Positions 38,674 to 48,892 are shown, numbered from the stretch's first letter. The stretch: DNA of 64,000 nt from Hyphomonas sp. CY54-11-8 (GCF_000682735.1 NZ_AWFD01000037.1:62001-126000); one strand, 5' to 3'. Made by a program: numbers and translations. Notes: a model not told the origin generated them from the sequence alone.

Positions 38674-39369
38674 ATGATTGAACTGCGCCCGTTCGACCGC
38701 CTCGGCCGTTTCCGTAACGAATGGCTCGACGCGAACTATCACTTCTCGTTCTCGGGGTATCACGACCCGCGCCGCATGGGCGAAGGCGCCCTGCGCGTCT
38801 GGAACGATGACACGATCCAGCCGCACACCGGCTTCCCCCCGCATGGGCATCAGTCCATGGAAATCATCACCTATGTCCGCAAGGGGGCCATCACCCACAA
38901 GGACTCCATGGGCAATACAGGCCGCACTGAAGCCGGCGACGTCCAGGTCATGAGCGCCGGCGCCGGCGTGCAGCATTCGGAATGGAATGCCGACGATGAA
39001 ACCTGCCAGCTGTTCCAGATCTGGATCCTGCCGCGCGAACAGGGCGGCCAGCCGGGCTGGGGCACGCGCCAGTTCCCGAAAGGCGACCGCTCCGGCAAGT
39101 GGACCGTGTTCGCCGCGAAGGATGGCGAAGGCGATGCCCTGCCGATCAAGCAGGACGCAAAGGTCATGGGCGCAACGCTCTGCACCGGCGATACGCTGGA
39201 CTATGAAGTCACCCCCGGCCGGCATGGCTATCTCGTGCTGGCGGCAGGCTCGGTCAGCCTGAACGGCCAGGTGCTGAAGGCCCGCGACGGCGCCGCCATC
39301 ACGGGTGCCGAGACGATCAGCCTGAAAAGCATCGAGGATGCCGAGATCGTGTTTGTGGACACGATTTAA
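38674..39369 (+). CDS. pirin family protein
   Basis: A 231-residue bicupin. The N-terminal cupin has FPPHGHQSMEIITYVRKG with the metal-binding His and Glu, then HKDSMGNTG and MSAGAGVQHSEWNA. The C-terminal cupin lacks metal ligands, as usual. Bacterial pirins act as quercetinase-like dioxygenases or redox regulators. GAAGGAG precedes the ATG. Confidence 0.94.
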   Translation: MIELRPFDRLGRFRNEWLDANYHFSFSGYHDPRRMGEGALRVWNDDTIQPHTGFPPHGHQSMEIITYVRKGAITHKDSMGNTGRTEAGDVQVMSAGAGVQHSEWNADDETCQLFQIWILPREQGGQPGWGTRQFPKGDRSGKWTVFAAKDGEGDALPIKQDAKVMGATLCTGDTLDYEVTPGRHGYLVLAAGSVSLNGQVLKARDGAAITGAETISLKSIEDAEIVFVDTI

Positions 39370-39447
39370 CCGGTTTCACATCAGCGTGACTTCAGGAACA
39401 CGAAGGGTGATGGTAAGTTGATGGAAGACCCTAACGGAGGTTCTGAC

Positions 39448-39933
39448 ATGAAACTTGTTCCCATCACCGCCATCGCCCTTCTCCTGGCCCCCGCCGCCAT
39501 GGCCGCGGAAATCAATGTGACCGTCTCGGAGGATTTCCAGACCAAGCTGCAGGATGACTACGGCACCCGCGAGGGCGAATATCTCTCCAAAGAGATCAAG
39601 GAAGACCTGACCCGCGAACTGGAAAAGGCTGGCGTGGATGTCGCCCGCATCGATGTCACCATTGTCGATGCCCGCCCGTCCAAGCCGACCTTCAAGCAGC
39701 TGGGGGACGAACCCGGCCTCGACTATGGCGCCTCGCGCAGCACCGGCGGCATGAAACTGACCGCCACCGCCTATGACGCGGACGGCAACAAGGAAGGCGA
39801 GTACGAGTATTCCTGGTACGAAACCGACATCCGCATGACCGGCATCACGACCTGGTATGATGCCAACAAGGCCTCAAACCGGTTTGCCCGGAACTTCGCT
39901 GAAGAAGTGCAGGAAGGTACGTTGGCCAACTAG
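39448..39933 (+). CDS. exported hypothetical protein
   Basis: A 161-residue protein with a signal peptide (cleavage probably after AAMAA, residue 20). The mature part is acidic, with VDVARIDVTIVDARPSKPTF and YEYSWYETDIRM. It is probably periplasmic; no family is recognised with certainty. ACGGAGG before the ATG sets the start. Confidence 0.75.
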   Translation: MKLVPITAIALLLAPAAMAAEINVTVSEDFQTKLQDDYGTREGEYLSKEIKEDLTRELEKAGVDVARIDVTIVDARPSKPTFKQLGDEPGLDYGASRSTGGMKLTATAYDADGNKEGEYEYSWYETDIRMTGITTWYDANKASNRFARNFAEEVQEGTLAN

Positions 39934-39946
39934 AGCCCATCCTTGC

Positions 39947-40366
39947 TTAAAGGACGAGTTCACACCGCTCGTTGAGGCTGGGGCGCGCCAGAGCGACGCG
40001 CTTCAGCCCCGGCAGCGCCTCGCGCAGGTCTTCGGCGACCCAGAGGCAGATCCGCTCCAGCGTCGGCACTTCCAGGCCGTCGATCTCGTTGAGCAGCTTG
40101 TGGTCCAGCTTTTCGGCGGTCGCATTCAGGCAGGCCGTCAGGTGGGAGAAATCTTCCACCCACTGCTCCCCCTCTTTCACGACGCCCGCAACCGTCGCTT
40201 CCAGGCGGAAGGAATGCCCGTGCATGTTCCGGTAAGGATGGCCTTCCGGCTTGCCGCCCATGAAGTGCGCCGCCTCGAAATGCACCGCCTTGGTGATCTC
40301 GAACACGCGGCCCTCAGGGCTTAAGGAAGCCCGGTCAGTTTGTGTGTTTGCAAGCTCAGTCGCCAT
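39947..40366 (-). CDS. queD: 6-carboxy-5,6,7,8-tetrahydropterin synthase
   Basis: A protein of up to 139 residues in the second step of queuosine/7-deazaguanine synthesis. Zinc-binding His residues are in FEAAHFMGG and MHGHSFRLE; the late CLWVAEDL and RPSLNERCE fit the family. Starting at ATG 40366 it overlaps queE by 46 bases. A GTG at 40306 with GAGGG ahead would give the more usual QueD start (FEITKAVHF) and no overlap. Last gene of queC-queE-queD. Confidence 0.92.
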   Translation of the reverse strand: MATELANTQTDRASLSPEGRVFEITKAVHFEAAHFMGGKPEGHPYRNMHGHSFRLEATVAGVVKEGEQWVEDFSHLTACLNATAEKLDHKLLNEIDGLEVPTLERICLWVAEDLREALPGLKRVALARPSLNERCELVL

Positions 40367-40968
40367 TGCGGATTCTTCAGACAGTAAGCAGCGGCAACCT
40401 GCACATTGCGGGCCGCCTCGGAATTGTCCTTCGGTTGCAGGAAAAAGTGCTGAAAGTCCAGTTCCGTGAACCGTTCGGGCTGCGCTTCGGGCTCGTCCTG
40501 CGGGTAGACCAGCTTGAGTTCATTGCCCTTTTTCAGGACGAGGTCGGCATTCGCCTTGGGACTGACGCAGATCCAGTCCAGCCCGTCCGGCGCCGCGATC
40601 GTGCCATTCGTCTCCACTGCGATCTCGAAGCCTTTGCCGTGGAGCGCCGCGATCAGCGGCGGATCCAGCTGAAGCAGCGGCTCCCCGCCTGTGCAGACGA
40701 CATAGGGTTTGCCGGCCGTATCTGCGTTCGCGCTCCAGATGGAGGCGACCAATTCAGCGACTTCTTCCGGCGTCTTGTACTTGCCGCCATTCTCCCCATC
40801 GGTGCCAACAAAGTCGGTATCGCAGAACTGGCAGATCGCTTTGGTCCGGTCGCGCTCCAGGCCGCTCCACAGATTGCAGCCGGCAAAGCGCAGGAAGACG
40901 GCGGCGCGCCCGGTCTGCGCGCCCTCCCCCTGCAGGGTGTAGAAGGCTTCCTTGACCGAATAGGTCAT
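40321..40968 (-). CDS. queE: 7-carboxy-7-deazaguanine synthase
   Basis: A 215-residue radical SAM enzyme making the deazaguanine ring. The cluster Cys pattern is the QueE variant C-x14-C-x2-C (AGCNLW, then CQFCDTDF). [11 protein letters not shown] and [10 protein letters not shown] are typical. Its ATG overlaps the queC stop (ATGA). Located in the middle of the queCED operon. Confidence 0.95.
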   Translation of the reverse strand: MTYSVKEAFYTLQGEGAQTGRAAVFLRFAGCNLWSGLERDRTKAICQFCDTDFVGTDGENGGKYKTPEEVAELVASIWSANADTAGKPYVVCTGGEPLLQLDPPLIAALHGKGFEIAVETNGTIAAPDGLDWICVSPKANADLVLKKGNELKLVYPQDEPEAQPERFTELDFQHFFLQPKDNSEAARNVQVAAAYCLKNPQWRLSLQTHKLTGLP

Positions 40969-41684
40969 CGCGAAGCCTGCCAGCGCTCCCAGCCGGCCGA
41001 ACGCAGTTCGCATGCCGGGCAGGTGCCGCAGCCATACCCCCAGTCGTGCCGGTGGGAACGGTCGCCGAGATAACAGGTGTGCGTGTCTTCCACGATCAGG
41101 TCGACCAGCGCCTGGCCGCCCAACTCGTGTGCCATCGCCCAGGTACCTGCCTTGTCGATATACATAAGGGGCGTCTCGATCGACATTGGTTTGCCCAGAC
41201 CAAGGCGCAGGGTTTCGGCCTGCGTCTGGATCGTATCGTTCCGGCAATCCGGATATCCGGAATAGTCGGTTTCGCACATGCCGCCGACGAGAACGGAGAT
41301 GCCACGCCGGACGCCCAGCGCCCCGGCGAGGGTCAGGAACAGGAGGTTCCGGCCCGGGACGAATGTCGATGGCAGCCCGGCTTCTGTCGTCCCGATGGCG
41401 ACGTCATGGGTCATGGCCGTTTCCCCAAGGCTCTTGAGCACAGTCGCATCGATCATGTGATCGTCACCAAGACGCGCGGCCCAGGACTCCTTGAGGCTCG
41501 CCATGCCGATCCGAACTTTCTCCCGGCAGGTCAGCTCCACTGCATGGCGCTGGCCATAGTCGAACCCGATCGTTTCCACGGCATCGAACCGGTCCAATGC
41601 CCAGGCGAGACAGGTCGCGGAGTCTTGCCCGCCGGAAAAAAGAACCAGCGCCCGGGTTACGGAGGGTGAAGTGTTGGAGGTCAT
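40965..41684 (-). CDS. queC: 7-cyano-7-deazaguanine synthase
   Basis: A 239-residue ATP-dependent enzyme making preQ0. [16 protein letters not shown] is the PP-loop, [12 protein letters not shown] follows, and the C-terminal zinc site is in CYLG and [11 protein letters not shown]. It is first in the queCED operon. No preQ1 riboswitch was recognised upstream. Confidence 0.96.
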   Translation of the reverse strand: MTSNTSPSVTRALVLFSGGQDSATCLAWALDRFDAVETIGFDYGQRHAVELTCREKVRIGMASLKESWAARLGDDHMIDATVLKSLGETAMTHDVAIGTTEAGLPSTFVPGRNLLFLTLAGALGVRRGISVLVGGMCETDYSGYPDCRNDTIQTQAETLRLGLGKPMSIETPLMYIDKAGTWAMAHELGGQALVDLIVEDTHTCYLGDRSHRHDWGYGCGTCPACELRSAGWERWQASR

Positions 41685-41914
41685 GCCGCGCCTCTACCAG
41701 CCCGGGAAGACCCGGCCAAGAAGGGAAAACTGTGTGCTTTTGCGCACGCAATCAAAAATAGTCGCTCATTTACGCGAGGGTAGCCGGTTGACAGAAGGGG
41801 CGGCCCCTCTTTTCGTAGTATTCGCAGTGTTCCTGCCAGAAGAGCACGCAAATAAACCAAAACCATCAACCAATAATCTTGTCCACAAAGATTGGACGAG
41901 GGGAGGAATTTGAC
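41685..41914. promoter_or_regulatory. divergent queC / TonB receptor promoter region
   Basis: The 230-bp gap separates queC (minus) from the first TonB-dependent receptor (plus). It includes a GTGTGC-TTTT-GCGCAC near-palindrome at about 41731 and a GGGGAGGAA ribosome site for the receptor. No known operator was identified. Confidence 0.35.
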
Positions 41915-44491
41915 TTGAAACTGAACCGACAACCTAAGTGCGTCCTGCTGGCAGGTGCCTCTGCCGCCGTATTGAGCCTGATACAGGCCCCGGCGCTGGC
42001 ACAGGAAGCAGACGCACAGAACACCGCCACCACCGTTGAAGAAGCTGCTCCTCCCGCCGCCTCCACTCCCGCCGCAGAAGAAGACAAACGTCTCAGCGTC
42101 GTGAAAGTGACCGCTACGCGCCGCGAGGAAAGCATTCTCGATGTGCCGCTGGCCGTGACCGCTATCAGCCCGCAGGAAATCGAACGCCAGGGGGTCGCCG
42201 ACCTTCGTGCGCTCGACAATCTTTCAGCGAGTTTCAACATGAACTCGACGCAAACGGAATCGCAGGGCACATCCATGCGGATCCGGGGCGTCGGCACTAC
42301 CGGTAACAATATCGGCCTCGAAAGCGCGGTCGGTGTGTTCCTGGATGGCGTCTACCTGTCGCGTCCCGGCGTGGCCCTCGGTGACCTCGTTGACCTGCAA
42401 CAGGTCGAGGTCCTGCGCGGTCCGCAAGGCACGCTGTTCGGCCGCAACACATCTGCAGGTGCACTGAACATTACGACCAAGGCACCGAACCTTCGCGAAC
42501 GGGATGGCTTCGCCAACGTGACCGTCGGCAATTACGGGCTCGTGAATGTGCAGGGCGGCATCAGTGCCCCCATCGCCGAAGATAAGTTCGCCGTACGCCT
42601 GTCGGGAGCCTACCGCACTCGTGACGGCCTGGTCGAAAGCACGACCGGGGCGGAAAGCCATACGCGTGACCGCTGGATGGTCCGCGGGCAAGCCCTCTGG
42701 CAGATCACGCCGGATGCCAAACTTCGCGTGATCGCAGACTACTCCGATGCGGATGAACAGTGCTGCGACGCCGTCGTCACGGTCGATCCGCTGGGAGAAG
42801 CCGGGATCTATGCCGCAGTCGGCCTGCCAGCAAATGGTGGTGTTTCGGCCTTCGGCCCGGGCGCACTGGACAGCCTGACGTCCAATGGCGAGCAATTCCA
42901 GAACCCGTTCCAGCAGGAAGGCATCTCTGCCCAGCTGGACTGGAACCTCGGTTTTGCCGATCTGGTCTATATCGGCTCATACCGCGACTTCCACGCTGAA
43001 TCCATTCAGCACTCTGAATATGTCAGCCTCGACGTCTATGCTGTGGGCGATAACACAACGCCATTCGCAGCACCGACCGTACGTCCGTCTTACGACGACA
43101 TCAAGACGACCACGCATGAGCTGCGCCTGCAGGGCCAGGCCCTCGATGGCCAGCTCGACTGGCTCGTTGGCGCCTACTATTCGGATGAGGACATCGAAGA
43201 ACGCGCCGTGATGACCCTCGGCGGCGACTATGGCCGTTACGTCACAGCCCTTCTGGTGCCTTCGCTTGGTGCTCAGGCGATCAGCCTGGGATTTGGCGGT
43301 AACGTGCCAGCCGCGCTCGGCGGGGTCGATCCGGCCGGGAGCTATGCTGACAACAAGTTCAATCAGCAAGGCGAGTCGCTCTCGATCTTCACGCACAACG
43401 TCCTTGACCTGACGGATCGGATCAACCTGACCGTCGGCCTGCGTTATGTGGAAGAAACGAAGGACGGATCGTTCGAACAGATCTCGGCATCTTCGCCGGC
43501 TTGTACGAACATCGCCAATGCCATTGTGGCCAATGCCTACCCGGCCAATGTCGCACCGCTGGCTCCGACCGCGATGGCAATTACCTGCTTCCCGTTCGCG
43601 ACTGAAGCCGACCTTCCGGCCTCGGCTTTCCTGCCGCTGCCGCAGACGTTCGACAACACGTTCGAGGATGAGGAACTGGTCTACACGGTGAAACTTGGTG
43701 CCAAGGTGACCGACAGCCTGAACTTCTATGCTGGCTTCACGCATGGCTTCAAATCCGGCGGCTTCAACCTCGACCCGACCGCGGCGGCAGGTGGCGCAGA
43801 TCCCCGCTTCGATTCCGAAAAGGTCGATGCCTCCGAGCTCGGTCTCAAGGGGACGTTCAATGGCGGCCGCGGCCGGTTTGACCTCGCCCTGTTCCATCAG
43901 GAAATGGAAGACTTCCAGGTGCTTGAATTCACCGGAACACAGTTCCAGACATTCAACGTGCCGAAGGTTGTCAGCAAGGGCGCTGAACTGGAAGTCCAGA
44001 CCCAGCTGACCGAGAATCTCAGTGCAAACGGCGCAATCACCTATACCGATGCGTATTATCCCCGCGATTGCGCACCGGGCGGCTTTGATCCGTCCAACCC
44101 GGTGAACCGCCTGTGCGGCTTCTCGCTGACCAACGCGCCGGAATGGGTCGGCCTGATCGGCCTGACTTGGGAAAACACGCTGGACAACGGCATGCCCTAC
44201 TTCCTGACCGGTACGGTACGCAGCGAATCGGAACGCCGTACATCGACCCAGGCGGTCGACAGTGCGGGTGTCCCGCTTACCGACGATATCCAGGACGCCA
44301 ACACGAAGGTGAACCTGCGGGCTGGCATCAGCACCGCGGACGACCGCTGGACGTTCGAGGTCTGGGGAAACAATGTGACGGACGAGCAAACGAAGAACGT
44401 CACGTTCAACATGCCGCTCCGCGGAACGGCGCGCGGCGTGTTCATCCAGGATCCCGCAACTTATGGTGTGACTTTGAGGACACGGTTCTAA
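41915..44491 (+). CDS. TonB-dependent receptor
   Basis: An 858-residue outer-membrane gated channel. After the signal peptide (to about residue 30, PALAQ) comes a plug domain with VPLAVTAISPQEIERQG, IRGVGTTGNN and VEVLRGPQGTLFGRNTS, then a 22-strand barrel ending with the aromatic-type residue F (TLRTRF). The type resembles the Sphingomonas/Caulobacterales carbohydrate or iron-complex receptors. The start is a TTG at 41915 after GGGGAGGAA; an ATG further up lacks a ribosome site. A strong terminator follows. Confidence 0.94.
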   Translation: MKLNRQPKCVLLAGASAAVLSLIQAPALAQEADAQNTATTVEEAAPPAASTPAAEEDKRLSVVKVTATRREESILDVPLAVTAISPQEIERQGVADLRALDNLSASFNMNSTQTESQGTSMRIRGVGTTGNNIGLESAVGVFLDGVYLSRPGVALGDLVDLQQVEVLRGPQGTLFGRNTSAGALNITTKAPNLRERDGFANVTVGNYGLVNVQGGISAPIAEDKFAVRLSGAYRTRDGLVESTTGAESHTRDRWMVRGQALWQITPDAKLRVIADYSDADEQCCDAVVTVDPLGEAGIYAAVGLPANGGVSAFGPGALDSLTSNGEQFQNPFQQEGISAQLDWNLGFADLVYIGSYRDFHAESIQHSEYVSLDVYAVGDNTTPFAAPTVRPSYDDIKTTTHELRLQGQALDGQLDWLVGAYYSDEDIEERAVMTLGGDYGRYVTALLVPSLGAQAISLGFGGNVPAALGGVDPAGSYADNKFNQQGESLSIFTHNVLDLTDRINLTVGLRYVEETKDGSFEQISASSPACTNIANAIVANAYPANVAPLAPTAMAITCFPFATEADLPASAFLPLPQTFDNTFEDEELVYTVKLGAKVTDSLNFYAGFTHGFKSGGFNLDPTAAAGGADPRFDSEKVDASELGLKGTFNGGRGRFDLALFHQEMEDFQVLEFTGTQFQTFNVPKVVSKGAELEVQTQLTENLSANGAITYTDAYYPRDCAPGGFDPSNPVNRLCGFSLTNAPEWVGLIGLTWENTLDNGMPYFLTGTVRSESERRTSTQAVDSAGVPLTDDIQDANTKVNLRAGISTADDRWTFEVWGNNVTDEQTKNVTFNMPLRGTARGVFIQDPATYGVTLRTRF

Positions 44492-44520
44492 AGTCTCGTA
44501 AGGCACAATTTTGCATCCAG

Positions 44521-44554
44521 AGCGGTGTCCGGGCCCGGACACCGCTCATTTTTT
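44521..44554 (+). terminator. rho-independent terminator after first TonB receptor
   Basis: A perfect 26-base palindrome (AGCGGTGTCCGGG and its complement) followed by CATTTTTT, 30 bases after the receptor stop. Confidence 0.88.
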
Positions 44555-44714
44555 GCCTTTACGTAGCGTCCACCCGGCCAATCCTTCCAACTGAAAATAT
44601 TGACTTTCCATCGCGGCTGCCATTCGATGGATTCTGAAGCACGTCCGCAAAGAGACGGCTCAAAGAACAGCTCGAAGCCAGCAATCCCGCCGGCCCGAGG
44701 GGAGGAAAATTTAA

Positions 44715-47624
44715 ATGACCAAAAACAGAGACTCGAAATGTGTCTGGCTGGCTGGCGCGTCAGTGCTGGCCATGGGGCTGCTGGCACCTGCTGCCGTCGC
44801 CCAGGAGGACGGTGAAAGCACCCGGACACTTTCCACCGTGACCGTGACCACCCAGAAGGTCGAGGAATCGATCCAGGACGTTCCGATCGCGGTTTCGGCG
44901 TTTGACGAAGAAGCGCTCAACCGCCTGCAGCTGACCGGCGGTCCGGACCTCGTCAAATCCATTCCCAACGTGACCTTCACGAAGGGCAACTTTTCCGGGT
45001 ACAACTTCAAGATCCGCGGCATCGGGGTCGATGTGGTTGCCCAGTCTGGTGATGCAGGGGTCGGTATCCACCAGAACGACGTACCGCTGACAGCCAACCG
45101 TCTCTTCGAAGCTGAATTCTACGACATCGAACGCGTCGAGGTCCTGCGGGGTCCGCAGGGTACGCTTTATGGCCGGAACGCGACTGGCGGTGTGTTCAAC
45201 CTGATTACCGCCAAGCCTGTGCTGGGCGAGTTCCAGGCAGACGCCGCGCTCACCTACGGCAATCACAACACCTTCAAAGCCAAGGGCATGATCAACGTGC
45301 CGCTCGGTGACAAGGCTGCCCTGCGTGTTGCAGGCTCCCTGCTCCAGCGCGACGGCTACGTGAAGAACGTCGTGACCGGCAACGATATCGATGACCGCGA
45401 TCTTTCCAGCATCCGGGCAACGTTCGCGATTGAGCCGACAGACAATCTGCGCGGCTGGGTGTCGTATGAGCACTTTGAAGAAGATGACAGCCGTCTGCGT
45501 TCCGGCAAGCAGCTGTGTAAGAAGGATCCCGGCTTCGATACATTTGCCGGCATAGCAGTCAGCGCAGCCGACCAGCTCTACACATCCCAGGGCTGTGTGG
45601 ACGCTCCGCTCAGCCAGTCCAATGAGCGGGTGAATTCCCAGGCCACGCTCGGCGGCGGTCTCGGTATTGCAGCTGGCCTGCTGAACGGCGATGCCTTTAC
45701 GGCGCCCGTGATCCGGGACCTGCGCAAGATCGAATCGGCGTTTGATCCGATCTACCAGGCCGATCAGGACCTGATCACCTGGAAAGGTGAATGGAACGTC
45801 ACTGACAGTCTGCTGTTCACCTATCTAGGCAGCCACAACGAAACGAACTCGCATTCTGTTGAAGACTACAACAAGATTGCACCGAACGTGGCGTTCAATG
45901 ACCTGAGCGGGATTCCAGCAGGCATCAGCCCGGCGGCGGACCTTTACAATGCCCTCTTCCCCGGGGGTGTCGTCAGCGATCCGGAACTGGGTGCATCGAA
46001 CGTCTTCCGGACATTCGACAGCTCCGGCGGCGGCAGCGAACAGGATTCACACGAAATTCGTCTGCAGTCTGACTTCGATGGTCCGTTCAACTTCAACCTT
46101 GGTGCCATCAAGGTCGACTTTGAAGCCATCGATCCTTACGACAACCACGCTGGCTACTATGTCCTTTCGAACACACTGACGGCCCTGACGCAGTTCAACA
46201 ATGCAACGGGCGGCGGTGTCTTCGGCGGTATTGTGCCGCTCGACTCCGGCAGCACAGACCTGAACGGACTGTTCAACGACACGCTGAATGGTGATGGCGG
46301 CAACTACTTCCGCTCGCTCTCACCGTATCGCCTGGATTCAACGGCTGTCTTTGGTGAAGCGTATTTTGATGCGACAGATTCACTGAAGTTCACGCTTGGC
46401 CTGCGGTACACGGACGACAAGAAGGAACAGGACGTCATCCCGACCTTCCTGTTCACGCCGCAAGCGCCAGGTGCTGATCCGTTGCAGCCACAGCCGATTG
46501 TTGGTGCATCACCGGACAATGGCGGCGACGGTTCGCTGAACACCCATGACAAGGAAACCACCGGCCGTCTGGGTGTCGACTGGAAACCGGATTTCAGCTT
46601 CACAGACGATACGCTGATCTACGGCTTCTATTCCAAGGGCTACAAGGGTGGCGGTATTAACCCGCCGCAACCTGCAGGCGCCGGCCTGTACGATCAGACC
46701 TTCAAGCCGGAATTCGTGGACTCCTACGAAATCGGTACGAAAAACACGATCCTGGATGGTACAGCCCAGCTGAACGTCACTGGCTTCATGTATGACTACC
46801 AGGACTATCAGATCACGCAGATCATCAACCGGTCTTCGGTGAACGTGAACGTGGATGCTGAGATCAAGGGTCTTGAAATCGAAGCCCTCTGGACGCCGGC
46901 GGACAACTGGCTGCTGACAGCAAACCTCGGTTTCCTCGACGCGAAGGTGGTCGACACCTACGGCATCGACCTGATCGACCGCGCCAATGGCCGGAGCGAT
47001 CTTGTTGTCCTGAAGAACGCCGCAAACTACGCAAACTGCGTTGTTTCGGCAGCAGGTTATGCAACCGTTCTCGGTGCGATCGATGCCGGTATCGGTGGGC
47101 TGACTGCGGGCGACACCGCTGGTCTCTGCCTCGGCGCCTTTGCGGGCCAGGAAGCAGCCTTCGGTCTTGATGGCGTCACCGTGTCCTACACGGATGCTAA
47201 CGGCAACGCGCAGACGGCAACGGCTCTCCAGCCGTTTGATGGTGACGCGAAGAACCTGGACGGCAACACGATGCCGGGTGCTCCTGACACGACCGTCAAC
47301 CTTGCCGCCGAATATACCCTCGGTGGGCTGGGCGGTTCCGGTTGGGACATGACGATTCGCGGGGACTATTACTGGCAGGCAGAAACCGTCAGCCGGATCT
47401 GGAATACGCCGCGCGATCAGCTCGACTCCTGGTCCAACGTGAACCTGTCGCTGCTCTTCAACAATGAAGACACCGGCTGGGGCGTGGAAGTGTTCGCCAA
47501 GAACCTGACAAACGAGGAAGTCATCACGGGTGCCTACCTGACCGACGACTCCTCCGGCCTGTTCACCAACATCTTCCTGACAGAACCGGCGCTCTACGGC
47601 GTCACGGTCAAGAAAGCCTGGTAA
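44715..47624 (+). CDS. TonB-dependent receptor
   Basis: A 969-residue outer-membrane receptor with signal peptide (to about 27), plug (VPIAVSAFDEEALNRL, IRGIGVDVV, VEVLRGPQGTLYGRNATGG) and a long barrel ending in VKKAW, the expected aromatic C-terminus. It resembles the first receptor in plan but is over 100 residues longer, with extended loops. A GGGGAGGAAAA ribosome site much like that of the first receptor precedes the ATG. Confidence 0.94.
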   Translation: MTKNRDSKCVWLAGASVLAMGLLAPAAVAQEDGESTRTLSTVTVTTQKVEESIQDVPIAVSAFDEEALNRLQLTGGPDLVKSIPNVTFTKGNFSGYNFKIRGIGVDVVAQSGDAGVGIHQNDVPLTANRLFEAEFYDIERVEVLRGPQGTLYGRNATGGVFNLITAKPVLGEFQADAALTYGNHNTFKAKGMINVPLGDKAALRVAGSLLQRDGYVKNVVTGNDIDDRDLSSIRATFAIEPTDNLRGWVSYEHFEEDDSRLRSGKQLCKKDPGFDTFAGIAVSAADQLYTSQGCVDAPLSQSNERVNSQATLGGGLGIAAGLLNGDAFTAPVIRDLRKIESAFDPIYQADQDLITWKGEWNVTDSLLFTYLGSHNETNSHSVEDYNKIAPNVAFNDLSGIPAGISPAADLYNALFPGGVVSDPELGASNVFRTFDSSGGGSEQDSHEIRLQSDFDGPFNFNLGAIKVDFEAIDPYDNHAGYYVLSNTLTALTQFNNATGGGVFGGIVPLDSGSTDLNGLFNDTLNGDGGNYFRSLSPYRLDSTAVFGEAYFDATDSLKFTLGLRYTDDKKEQDVIPTFLFTPQAPGADPLQPQPIVGASPDNGGDGSLNTHDKETTGRLGVDWKPDFSFTDDTLIYGFYSKGYKGGGINPPQPAGAGLYDQTFKPEFVDSYEIGTKNTILDGTAQLNVTGFMYDYQDYQITQIINRSSVNVNVDAEIKGLEIEALWTPADNWLLTANLGFLDAKVVDTYGIDLIDRANGRSDLVVLKNAANYANCVVSAAGYATVLGAIDAGIGGLTAGDTAGLCLGAFAGQEAAFGLDGVTVSYTDANGNAQTATALQPFDGDAKNLDGNTMPGAPDTTVNLAAEYTLGGLGGSGWDMTIRGDYYWQAETVSRIWNTPRDQLDSWSNVNLSLLFNNEDTGWGVEVFAKNLTNEEVITGAYLTDDSSGLFTNIFLTEPALYGVTVKKAW

Positions 47625-47646
47625 CAGGTTCAGGAACAAACGATTT

Positions 47647-47676
47647 GGGGCGGCCCTGCCTGGGCCGCCCCTTTTT
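47647..47676 (+). terminator. rho-independent terminator after second TonB receptor
   Basis: A 10-bp perfect stem GGGGCGGCCC/GGGCCGCCCC with a five-base loop, followed by TTTTT. Confidence 0.92.
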
Positions 47677-47749
47677 ATTTGGTCCTTCGCACAGCCTGAC
47701 CTATGTTGCCCGCAACATTCCCTAACCTTCCAGACTCTGGAGACGCCCA

Positions 47750-48886
47750 ATGCGCCTGACCTTCGTCGGCTTTGTTTCTGCCTTCGCCCTTTTCGCATGT
47801 AGTGCCAGCTCCGCCGCCGGGCCTTCCGTGCCGGAGGTTACCAGCGATCTCGATGTAACTTTGACCCCGGTCGTTGAAGCGGAGTTTCCCTGGGGGCTGG
47901 CCTTCCTGCCCAACGGCGACCTCCTGTTCACCGAGAAAGACGGCGGGCTGAATTATGTTGCAGGCGGTGAAGGAGAGGCCGCGCCTGTCGCAGGGATGCC
48001 CCCTGCCCTGACTGAAGGACAGGGCGGTTATTTCGGGATCACACTGGACCCCGATTTTGACACCAATCGGCTGATCTATGTCGCTTATGCCCAAGGCACC
48101 GAAGCCGACAATGGGACCGCAGTCGTGCGGGCCCGGCTCAGCGATGACAACACCGCATTGGAAGACCTGACCGAAATCTTCCGCGCCGATTCGCGTGACA
48201 CAGCCTATCACTTCGGCGGCCGCCTCCAGTTTGCCAATGACGGAACGCTGTTCGTCTCGCTTGGTGAAGGCTTCAAATACATGAAGGACGCCCAGGATCC
48301 GAAGATCACGCACGGGTCTCTGATCCGCATCAATTCCGACGGAACCATTCCGGCTGACAATCCGTTCGCCGACGGCGTGGACGGAAATCCGGCCGTCTAT
48401 TCCTATGGGCACCGCAACATTCAGGGGCTCTACTACGACAAGGCGGAAGGCACGCTGTACGAAACGGAACACGGGCCGAAAGGTGGCGACGAGTTCAACA
48501 TCATACATCCCGGCGCGAACTATGGCTGGCCGGAGATCACCTATGGCGTCAACTATGACGGCACGATCATCACGGAGCAAACCGAGAAAGAGGGCATGGA
48601 GCAGCCGCTCACCTATTGGGTGCCGTCGATTGCGCCGTCTGGCCTCACCCGCCTTACCAGTGATGTCTATCCTGGCTGGAAAGGCGATTTCTTCGCTGGC
48701 GGCATGAACGGACCTGCGGGCCTGGAACTCGTCCGTATCCGGCTGGTAGACGGAACGGTGACCGAGCGTGAAAACCTGTTCAAGGACGAGTATGCGATCC
48801 GGGATGTTGTGCAGGCGCCGGATGGCCACCTCTATGTCGCAACCAAGGATCTGGACGGCATCTTCCGCGTCGACGTCGCGGAATAA
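47750..48886 (+). CDS. PQQ-dependent sugar dehydrogenase-like lipoprotein
   Basis: A 378-residue exported six-bladed propeller of the glucose/sorbosone dehydrogenase family. The lipobox is FACS-type (Cys near residue 17). FPWGLAFLPNGDLLFTEKDG, GITLDPDFDTN, YGHRNIQGLYYD and TEHGPKGGDEFNII are typical, the last two holding PQQ and calcium contacts in homologues. It probably oxidises a sugar in the periplasm. It lies downstream of two receptors but after a terminator. Confidence 0.9.
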   Translation: MRLTFVGFVSAFALFACSASSAAGPSVPEVTSDLDVTLTPVVEAEFPWGLAFLPNGDLLFTEKDGGLNYVAGGEGEAAPVAGMPPALTEGQGGYFGITLDPDFDTNRLIYVAYAQGTEADNGTAVVRARLSDDNTALEDLTEIFRADSRDTAYHFGGRLQFANDGTLFVSLGEGFKYMKDAQDPKITHGSLIRINSDGTIPADNPFADGVDGNPAVYSYGHRNIQGLYYDKAEGTLYETEHGPKGGDEFNIIHPGANYGWPEITYGVNYDGTIITEQTEKEGMEQPLTYWVPSIAPSGLTRLTSDVYPGWKGDFFAGGMNGPAGLELVRIRLVDGTVTERENLFKDEYAIRDVVQAPDGHLYVATKDLDGIFRVDVAE

Positions 48887-48892
48887 GGACGT

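Noticed and set aside
41685..41760. Possible preQ1 riboswitch before queC
   Set aside because: No preQ1-I or preQ1-II aptamer pattern is visible; only a small CCGGG-TCTT-CCCGG hairpin lies near the start.
42977..44542. 521-residue minus-strand ORF
   Set aside because: Antisense to the first TonB receptor; no ribosome site or recognisable domain.
46509..47798. 429-residue minus-strand ORF
   Set aside because: Antisense to the second TonB receptor and its terminator.
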